A stretch of DNA of 8,286 bases from contig CAYLMM010000082.1 in the NCBI GenBank assembly GCA_964384825.1, positions 1 to 8,286 on the forward strand, read 5' to 3'. A program made the translations under genes and the position numbers. The stretch's first letter is position 1. Every line of letters starts with the position of its first letter. The notes beneath the pieces were generated by a model, which was not told where the DNA came from, did not search any database, and saw nothing but the letters and a program-made list of their open reading frames with translations. Positions 1 to 8,286 of this stretch are shown here, piece by piece. The stretch comes from CAYLMM01 sp964384825 (GTDB lineage: Bacteria > Krumholzibacteriota > Krumholzibacteriia > LZORAL124-64-63).

Positions 1-2
1 TG

Positions 3-2198
3 ATCCGCAGGCGGCTCGACGCGCTGGCCCGCCATCCCGAGGAACGGATCCGCTGCGCCGCCTACCGGGTGCTGCTGCTGGACGAGCCGGTGCCCGACTA
101 CAACCAGATCCTGCCGAAATTCGTGGAATCGGGGCTGACCTTCCTGAACGAGAGCAGCATCGAGCAGATCGCGCGCGGCGGCCTGGAGAAGCACCGTCTG
201 CAAGCCTTCCGCCGGCGCCTGGAAAGCTACCGCCGGCATCTGCCCTGGCCCGCGGACGACGCCACCCGCGACCAGTTCGAGAACATCTTCAAGCTGCTGG
301 CCGATTTCGCCCGCTTCCGCCCCTCCTACTACGGCACCGTCCGCGAGGAGCTGGCCAGCTGGATCGTCCACCCCGGGGATCCGCGGATCGCCGCCCTGGC
401 CGAGAATTTCGTCCTGGATCTGGCCGAATGGTACGAGCACGGGCTCGAGACCGACGTCGCCCACCGCGACGCCGACGCCTGGCGCGGGAAGATCCTCTGC
501 CAGCAGAACCTGTCGGCCGGGGAGAGGGAGCGGATCGAGAAGCTGCTGATCGGCACCACGTTCCTGCAGCAGTCGGTGCTGCTGGCCTTCGACGGCGAAC
601 TGCTCGACATGCAGGACGTGCCGGCCGGCGGGATCTGGATCGCGCGGCAGGCCGTGCGCCACCGCCACCGCCAGTACCGGATCGCGGTCAACACCGTCGG
701 CGGCAAGCATTACGACCTGCTGGCGGTGCTCTGGGAACACGAGGCGATGCTGGAGGAGCGCAGCGGCATCCTCGAGACGGTGTATTGGATGCTGGCCCTC
801 TCGGGACACCCCTACGGATCGCCGGTGCTGCCGCGGGTGGGTTGCTTCCGCCCCGATCTCGACGCGCTCTCGCTGGCCTACGTGAGCGACCTGACCGTCT
901 GGGAGAAGACCCGCGAGATCTCCAGTTCGCGCGGCATCGCTCCGGCTGCGGCCGGGGCCCCCGACTGGCGCCGCATGTTCGTCATGGGCATGGCGACCTT
1001 CTTCTCGGGATGGCTCTACAGCGGCCGGCGCCTGATCCCCGGCACCCCTTCGCCGGTGAACGTGGCCGTCCCCGAGCCCGACTTCCGCGAGGGATCGCGC
1101 ATCCTGTCGCTGGCCGGATGGCGGCCCTACGAGGGTCCGCTGAGCCTGGTGCGGCCGATGCTGCGGGAGTTCTACCTGCAGACGATCGCCAACTATCCGT
1201 GGACCGAGCCTCTGCTGGACACCGCGTGGGTCTGCGACGCGGCGGTCGAGGCGCTGGGCCGCCGCGACGCCGAGATCTTCCTCGACGAGCTGGCGGCCGA
1301 GCTTCCCGGCGCCGACCTGCCCGTGCCGGCTGACGAATTCGCCGCGCGGCTGAACGAGAGCCGCCGGGAGCTGGAAACCGGCATCCATCGCAGCTGCGCC
1401 CTGCGCGGCGCGGAGAGGCGCTACGAGGCGTGGACGCAGGCCAACCCCGGTGCCGCCGTATCCGCCCGCGAACAGGTGGTCGAGGAGATGCTGCATCTCT
1501 ACGCGCTGGACCGGCAGCCCGAGATCGTGCGCTACCACCTGTACCGCGAGACCATCTTCCAGGACGCCTCCGGGCCGATCCGCGAAGCCTTCGACGCCCT
1601 GCTCGAAGCCATGTTCCGCCGGCCCGACGTCCCGGCCACCAACCTCGTGGCCCTGACCAGCCTGCAGGACGCCCTCGATGGTCCGGAGCAGCGCGAGATC
1701 TTCGCGCGGATGGTCTTCCCCCACTCGCCGGCCGCCCGCGCGCCGGAGCTGGTCTTCGTCGGCGAGCAGGACCGCAGCCTGGTGATCGTCAGCTCGCGCA
1801 TCGACGACAAGCAGGGCGAGACCTACGTCGTGCGCGAACCGCTGGAACCCTCGGAGTACGGCAAGCTCTACCGGCTGTTCTTCAAGACCGGCTACTACCG
1901 GACCATCTCCGAGCAGGACCGCTTCTTCATCGTGGCCGACGGATCGGAGCGGATCATCGGGGGCATCAGCTGGAAGGAGGTGGACCACGAGGTGGTCCAT
2001 CTCAACGGCATCGTGGTGGCCACGCCCCTGCTGGGCCGGGGCATCAGCTCGGCCCTGATCGAGGATTTCTGCGTCCGGATGGCCAACCTCGGCTACGCCG
2101 CGGTCAAGACCCTGTTCGTGCTGCGGCCCTTCTTCGAACGCCACGGCTTCCGCCTGGACCGCCGCTGGGGAGGGCTGGTGCGTCCCCTGAACGACTGA
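3..2198 (+). CDS. Large protein of unknown function with C-terminal GNAT acetyltransferase-like domain (5' partial)
   Basis: The reading frame is open to the left edge of the window, so the gene starts upstream; 731 residues are visible. A GTG at 69 is in frame but has no convincing ribosome-binding site and is probably internal. The last roughly 120 residues (about 1840-2198) look like a GNAT N-acetyltransferase fold. They show a strand-rich start, a motif-A-like PLLGRGISSALI (about 2025-2060) and the typical late motif FFERHGF (2130-2150). Motif A is degenerate: the canonical Q/R-x-x-G-x-G/A reads L-L-G-R-G-I-S, so acetyl-CoA binding is likely but not certain. I do not recognise the roughly 600 residues before it. 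They are mostly helical and charged, with no membrane segments or signal peptide. A middle part (about 660-1080), with a strand-like stretch and a later PSPVNVAVP, faintly recalls a kinase-like fold, which is speculation. The substrate is unknown. The gene is separated from the next one by 120 bp containing a candidate promoter, so it is probably not part of the oxidase operon. Confidence 0.85.
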   Translation: MRRRLDALARHPEERIRCAAYRVLLLDEPVPDYNQILPKFVESGLTFLNESSIEQIARGGLEKHRLQAFRRRLESYRRHLPWPADDATRDQFENIFKLLADFARFRPSYYGTVREELASWIVHPGDPRIAALAENFVLDLAEWYEHGLETDVAHRDADAWRGKILCQQNLSAGERERIEKLLIGTTFLQQSVLLAFDGELLDMQDVPAGGIWIARQAVRHRHRQYRIAVNTVGGKHYDLLAVLWEHEAMLEERSGILETVYWMLALSGHPYGSPVLPRVGCFRPDLDALSLAYVSDLTVWEKTREISSSRGIAPAAAGAPDWRRMFVMGMATFFSGWLYSGRRLIPGTPSPVNVAVPEPDFREGSRILSLAGWRPYEGPLSLVRPMLREFYLQTIANYPWTEPLLDTAWVCDAAVEALGRRDAEIFLDELAAELPGADLPVPADEFAARLNESRRELETGIHRSCALRGAERRYEAWTQANPGAAVSAREQVVEEMLHLYALDRQPEIVRYHLYRETIFQDASGPIREAFDALLEAMFRRPDVPATNLVALTSLQDALDGPEQREIFARMVFPHSPAARAPELVFVGEQDRSLVIVSSRIDDKQGETYVVREPLEPSEYGKLYRLFFKTGYYRTISEQDRFFIVADGSERIIGGISWKEVDHEVVHLNGIVVATPLLGRGISSALIEDFCVRMANLGYAAVKTLFVLRPFFERHGFRLDRRWGGLVRPLND

Positions 2199-2216
2199 TC
2201 CGGCCGCAGGGATCTG

Positions 2217-2245
2217 TTGATCGCGGGCCCCGGAACCGGCACAAT
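2217..2245 (+). promoter_or_regulatory. Candidate sigma70-type promoter for the bd-like oxidase operon
   Basis: TTGATC (2217-2222) and CACAAT (2240-2245) are separated by exactly 17 bp. Each box matches four of six bases of the TTGACA / TATAAT consensus. Transcription would begin near 2252 and leave a leader of about 65 nt before the ATG at 2319. Short ACCGGC direct repeats lie at 2235-2240, 2247-2252 and 2286-2291, around and after the -10 box. They could be operator half-sites, but such words are common in GC-rich DNA. The call rests on consensus matching only. Confidence 0.4.
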
Positions 2246-2318
2246 GACCGGCGAGGCCGCGACAAGAGCGCCGAACGGTCCCGCCACCGGCGCTGACCGA
2301 ATCATTCCCGGGGGAACC

Positions 2319-3866
2319 ATGAACTATCCCGTCTGGCAACTGGACATCGGGGGCGGCGTGCTGATGGCCGTCGTCTCGGTGCTGCACGTCTTCGTCTCGC
2401 ATTTCGCGATCGGGGGCGGCCTGTGGCTGGTGGTGACCGAGGCCCGCGCCCGCGCCCGCGGCGACGTCGGCATGCTCGATTTCGTGAGGCGCCACAGCCG
2501 CTTCTTCATCCTGCTGACGCTGGTCTTCGGAGCGATCACCGGGGTGGGCATCTGGTTCGTCGCCGGCCTGATCTCGCCGGCTGCCATCAACACCCTGATC
2601 CGCACCTTCCTCTGGGGGTGGGCGATCGAGTGGGTCTTCTTCGTGATCGAGATCGCCGCCGCGCTGGTCTACTGGTACGGCTGGGACCGGCTATCTGCCC
2701 GCGCCCACCTGGCCGTGGGGTGGATCTATTTCGGGGCCGCGTTCATGAGCCTCGCGGTCATCAACGGCATCGTCACGTTCATGCTGACGCCGGGCGGCTG
2801 GTTGGAGAACCGGGAGTTCTGGACGGGCTTCTTCAACCCCACCTACTGGCCCTCGCTGGCGATCCGCGGCTGCGCGGCCGTGGCCCTGGCCGGCCTGTTC
2901 ACGCTGCTGACCGCGGCCTTCCTCGATGACGCCCCCCTGCGCCGCAGGATGGTGCGCCACAACGCCCTGTGGGTCCTGGCCGGAACGGTCCTGGCCGCCG
3001 GAGCCTCCTACTGGTACCGCTCGGCCTTTCCCGGCTGGGACGAGGCCCTGCTCGGCGCCATCCCCGTGCTGCCGACCGTCGCCTCGGTTCTGCGCTGGAC
3101 GACCGCCGCGGTGATCGCGCTGGCGCTCTGGCCGCTGATCGCGCCCGGGCGCTGGCACGCCGGTTCCGCCCTGGTGCTGCTGGCGATCGCGCTGGCGGCC
3201 TTCGGAGCCGGCGAGTGGGTCCGCGAAGCCGGCCGCAAACCTTACGTCATCCACGGATATCTCTATTCCAACGGCGTGAGGATCGGATCGCAGGAGGCGG
3301 CGCTGGCGGCCGACGGAGTCGCCAGGCACACGAAATGGATCCATCCCGCCCGCCGCGACGGAGCCGAGCCGGCCGCCCTGGGCTCAGACCTCTACCGAGC
3401 CTGGTGCGCCCAGTGCCACACCATGGACCGGTACAACGGGCTGCGGCCGTTCCTGGCCTACCGGAACGCCGTTGAAATCGCCGACCTGCTGCCCCATCTG
3501 GGCGACATGCGGGCGTTGATGCCGCCGTGGCACGGCGACCGGCGGGACGACGCTGCCCTGAGCGCCTACCTGGCGGCCGAGGGCGCGACCTGCGACGCGG
3601 CCTGGCCCGAAGATCCCGTCCGGGCCGGGGGACTGGCGTGGGATCTCTCCTGCGGCCTCTGCCACACCGCCGACCGCTTCCGTCCGCTGCGGGAGTCCCT
3701 GGCCGGGATGGAGCGCGAAGAGCTGTCGGAGATGCTCGACGCCCTCGATGACTATTCGGATCGGATGCCCGCCTACACGGCCGGCGACGCCGAGCGCCGG
3801 CGGCTGCTGGATCACCTGCAAGGCCTGGCCGGCACCGGCGCGACGGCGGAAAGGAGCACGCGATGA
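2319..3866 (+). CDS. Cytochrome bd-family (CydA-like) oxygen reductase subunit fused to a dihaem cytochrome c tail
   Basis: This 515-residue protein is predicted to be a membrane haem subunit that reduces oxygen. About eight membrane helices fit residues 11-37, 62-83, 97-120, 131-155, 178-202, 214-233, 254-275 and 281-301. CydA landmarks, compared by eye with E. coli CydA from memory, are: H23 in helix 1 (E. coli H19); E104 and E111 followed by GWDR at 121-124 (E. coli E99/E107, GWDR); N149 with a following TPGG; and E303-A-G-R-K-P-Y (E. coli E445 and GRQPW). The loop between helices 6 and 7 is only about 20 residues, so the quinol-binding Q-loop is absent. No histidine lies in helix 5, where E. 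coli has H186. The tail (312-515) holds two haem-c motifs, C363-AQ-CH and C445-GL-CH, with probable Met ligands M401 and M483. An even number of helices with the N-terminus outside puts this tail in the periplasm, as haem-c attachment requires. I chose ATG 2319 over in-frame TTG 2217 and ATG 2244 because it places H23 close to the E. coli position. A GGGGGA at 2310-2315 is a weak, close ribosome-binding site. The likely electron donor is a cytochrome c. Family is fairly sure; activity is inferred. Confidence 0.85.
   Translation: MNYPVWQLDIGGGVLMAVVSVLHVFVSHFAIGGGLWLVVTEARARARGDVGMLDFVRRHSRFFILLTLVFGAITGVGIWFVAGLISPAAINTLIRTFLWGWAIEWVFFVIEIAAALVYWYGWDRLSARAHLAVGWIYFGAAFMSLAVINGIVTFMLTPGGWLENREFWTGFFNPTYWPSLAIRGCAAVALAGLFTLLTAAFLDDAPLRRRMVRHNALWVLAGTVLAAGASYWYRSAFPGWDEALLGAIPVLPTVASVLRWTTAAVIALALWPLIAPGRWHAGSALVLLAIALAAFGAGEWVREAGRKPYVIHGYLYSNGVRIGSQEAALAADGVARHTKWIHPARRDGAEPAALGSDLYRAWCAQCHTMDRYNGLRPFLAYRNAVEIADLLPHLGDMRALMPPWHGDRRDDAALSAYLAAEGATCDAAWPEDPVRAGGLAWDLSCGLCHTADRFRPLRESLAGMEREELSEMLDALDDYSDRMPAYTAGDAERRRLLDHLQGLAGTGATAERSTR
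3851..3856 (+). promoter_or_regulatory. Ribosome-binding site for the second oxidase subunit
   Basis: AAGGAG lies six bases before ATG 3863, inside the 3' end of the preceding gene. It fixes the start of the downstream gene. Together with the ATGA overlap (3863-3866) it indicates translational coupling of the two subunits. Confidence 0.75.
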
Positions 3867-4975
3867 ATCCGATCGTCCCCTCCCCCGATCCCTTGCCGCT
3901 GCCCGCGCCGGCCCCGCTGATCGCCCTGCTGCTGCACCTGACCCTGCTGGTGCATTTCCTGTTCATGAACGGGCTGCTCGGCGGCGCGGCCCTGATCGTC
4001 CTGAGCCGCTGGCGCAGCCGCGGCCCCGGAGATCATCACGCACGCCTGGCCCGGGAGGTCTCGCGGCTGCTGCCGACGCTCTTCGCCGGCACGGTGACCT
4101 TCGGCGTGGCCCCGCTGCTGTTCATGCAGGCGCTCTACGGCCACTTCTTCTACACCTCGAGCATCGCCATCGCCCGGCCGTGGTTCGCGGTGATCCCCCT
4201 GCTGCTGCTGGCCTACTACGGAGCCTACCTGAACGCCATGCGGGGCGCCGGCCGGGACCGCGGCGGACGGCCGGGCCTCGCGCGGACCCTGGCGGCGCCG
4301 GCGGTCCTGCTGCTGACGGCCGCGATCGCGTTCATCTACACCAACAACCTGTCGCTGATGCTGCGTCCCGACCGGTGGACCACGGCGATCCTCGCCGACC
4401 CCGGCGGCGGCGGCTGGAACCTGGGCGAGCCCACGCTCTGGCCGCGCTATCTGCACATGATCCTCGGCGCGATCGCCGTCGGCGGGATGCTCCTGGCGGT
4501 CTGGGGCCGATCGCGTCGCGACGACCCGGATTTCGCGGACTTCGCCCGGCGCCACGGAACTGCGGTCTTCGGCTGGGCGACCGCGGCCAACGTGATGGTC
4601 GGCCTCTGGCTGCTCTTCGCCCTGAAACGCGAAGTCATGCTGCTGATGATGGGCGGCTCGCGGCCCGCCACGATCCTTTTCGGCATCGGTTTTCTGCTGG
4701 CGCTGGCGGTGATCGCCGAGGCGATCCGGATGCGGATGTCGCCGAAGCCCCGCTCACCCGTCCTGCTGGCCTCCCTGACGGTGATCCTGACCGCGGCGAT
4801 GGTGATGCTCAGGGACGTGGTCCGCGGCGGCTACCTGGCCCCGTGGCACCGCCCCGAGGCCTTCGCGGTGCGGCCCCAGACGCTGAACATGGCCCTGTTC
4901 GCGCTGCTGCTGATCGCGGGGCTGGCCCTGGTGATCCGGATGATCCTCGCCCTCGCGCGGGGCCGATCCGCCTGA
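3863..4975 (+). CDS. Second CydA-like membrane subunit of the bd-family oxygen reductase
   Basis: This 370-residue protein has about nine predicted membrane helices (roughly 18-47, 70-96, 105-126, 143-166, 195-215, 234-254, 269-289, 300-318, 340-363) and no signal peptide. It overlaps the upstream gene by ATGA and almost certainly forms a complex with it. It looks like a diverged CydA, not CydB. In helix 1, H31 is followed nine residues later by G40-G41, the same spacing as H19 to G28 in E. coli CydA and H23 to G32 in the upstream protein. F80-GVA resembles the helix-2 LGVAT stretch, and NN at 161-162 followed by LMLRP resembles the helix-4 N-x-x-M-x-x-P pattern. RYLHMILGAIAVGGM places H198 where E. 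coli CydA has the haem b558 ligand H186. D318-x-x-R321 occupies the position of E445-x-x-R448. The helix-3 glutamate pair is missing, and the loop between helices 6 and 7 (about 255-268) is too short for a Q-loop. H25 and H94 are further histidines that could bind haem. It could alternatively be a structural subunit with fewer haems; haem content cannot be read from the sequence. Confidence 0.8.
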   Translation: MNPIVPSPDPLPLPAPAPLIALLLHLTLLVHFLFMNGLLGGAALIVLSRWRSRGPGDHHARLAREVSRLLPTLFAGTVTFGVAPLLFMQALYGHFFYTSSIAIARPWFAVIPLLLLAYYGAYLNAMRGAGRDRGGRPGLARTLAAPAVLLLTAAIAFIYTNNLSLMLRPDRWTTAILADPGGGGWNLGEPTLWPRYLHMILGAIAVGGMLLAVWGRSRRDDPDFADFARRHGTAVFGWATAANVMVGLWLLFALKREVMLLMMGGSRPATILFGIGFLLALAVIAEAIRMRMSPKPRSPVLLASLTVILTAAMVMLRDVVRGGYLAPWHRPEAFAVRPQTLNMALFALLLIAGLALVIRMILALARGRSA

Positions 4976-4994
4976 GCCGGGCATCCTGATTCGC

Positions 4995-5026
4995 GGGCCG
5001 GAATCCCTGTCGGGGGATCCCGGCCC
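4995..5026 (+). terminator. GC-rich stem-loop after the oxidase operon, possible terminator
   Basis: Arms 4995-5007 and 5014-5026 pair over 13 positions with a single A·C mismatch (5002/5019) around a six-base loop, starting 20 bases after the operon's stop codon. There is no T-run after it, so it is not a classical intrinsic terminator. It may terminate inefficiently, or protect the 3' end of the message. A small perfect palindrome, GCCGATCGGC, follows at 5029-5038. Confidence 0.4.
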
Positions 5027-5090
5027 CCGCCGATCGGCGCCCGCCCATGATGACCCACCTGTTTTCTGCCCATTTCCCCTGCGACGATCT

Positions 5091-5119
5091 TTGCCCCCGG
5101 GGCTCTCGAAAGCTATGTT
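5091..5119 (+). promoter_or_regulatory. Candidate sigma70-type promoter for nifJ
   Basis: TTGCCC (5091-5096) and TATGTT (5114-5119) are 17 bp apart, and each matches four of six consensus bases. The start point would be near 5126, giving a leader of about 68 nt. This is the least GC-rich part of the intergenic region, as expected for a promoter. It supports nifJ being transcribed separately from the oxidase pair. Confidence 0.4.
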
Positions 5120-5180
5120 TGCCGCATTCCGACGACATGCAAAGCCGCTCCCCGCGCCCTCGTGACGCGGATACCCGATA

Positions 5181-5188
5181 GGAAGGAG
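5181..5188 (+). promoter_or_regulatory. Strong ribosome-binding site for nifJ
   Basis: GGAAGGAG ends five bases before ATG 5194. It is the strongest Shine-Dalgarno sequence in the window and confirms this start, which also places the conserved threonine at residue 31, as in Desulfovibrio africanus PFOR. Confidence 0.8.
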
Positions 5189-5193
5189 ACACC

Positions 5194-8286
<3,093 letters not shown>

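Noticed and set aside
428..1333. A + strand frame of about 300 codons inside the first gene, with similar ones at 1430-2296 and 3748-4989
   Set aside because: These are Arg/Ala/Pro/Gly-rich alternative frames over genes with clear domain matches. They are GC-driven shadows.
2197..2214. GATCC / GGATC inverted repeat overlapping the first gene's stop codon
   Set aside because: The stem is only five base pairs with an eight-base loop and no T-run, too weak to call a terminator.
2217..2318. Upstream in-frame starts TTG 2217 and ATG 2244 for the first oxidase subunit
   Set aside because: They would add 34 or 25 polar residues before helix 1 and lack good ribosome-binding sites. ATG 2319 gives the N-terminus expected for CydA-like proteins.
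5118..5143. TTTGC / GCAAA inverted repeat with a 16-bp spacer upstream of nifJ
   Set aside because: Five-base arms with no match to a regulator site that I recognise; likely chance.

Overview
The window is strongly GC-rich, with a marked preference for G/C at third codon positions. Every gene I can support lies on the + strand. It holds four protein-coding genes and no RNA gene, mobile element or CRISPR array that I can see. Two of the genes are cut by the window edges. The gene content combines a pyruvate:ferredoxin oxidoreductase with a cytochrome bd-family oxygen reductase that carries c-type haems. That points to a free-living, diderm-type bacterium with anaerobic or microaerobic metabolism, possibly from a poorly cultured high-GC phylum. 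I cannot name the taxon from the sequence.

Layout. (1) Positions 3-2198: the 3' part of a large, mostly unrecognised protein ending in a GNAT acetyltransferase-like domain; its start lies upstream of the window. (2) Positions 2199-2318: an intergenic region with a plausible sigma70-type promoter. (3) Positions 2319-3866 and 3863-4975: a two-gene operon with ATGA stop/start overlap. It encodes two polytopic membrane proteins that both resemble CydA, the haem-bearing subunit of cytochrome bd. The first carries a C-terminal tail with two c-type haem modules. (4) Positions 4976-5193: an intergenic region with a GC-rich stem-loop and a candidate promoter. (5) Positions 5194 to the window end: nifJ, pyruvate:ferredoxin/flavodoxin oxidoreductase, cut at the 3' end with about 1031 codons visible.

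The operon is the most interesting part. By eye, the first protein keeps CydA landmarks: the helix-1 haem histidine, two membrane glutamates followed by GWDR, and an E-x-GRKPY signature like E-x-GRQPW. It has no long Q-loop, so it probably does not oxidise quinol at the canonical site. Its two fused c-haem modules suggest that electrons come from the periplasm at cytochrome c potential. The partner is not CydB-like. It is a second, diverged CydA-like protein, and it supplies a helix-5 histidine that the first protein lacks. This fits the quinol-site-lacking, haem-c-associated branches of the bd superfamily rather than ordinary quinol oxidases. NifJ next door is an oxygen-sensitive fermentative or anaerobic enzyme. 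The pairing could mean oxygen removal beside anaerobic pyruvate metabolism, but the two units seem to be transcribed separately and the link is only inferred.
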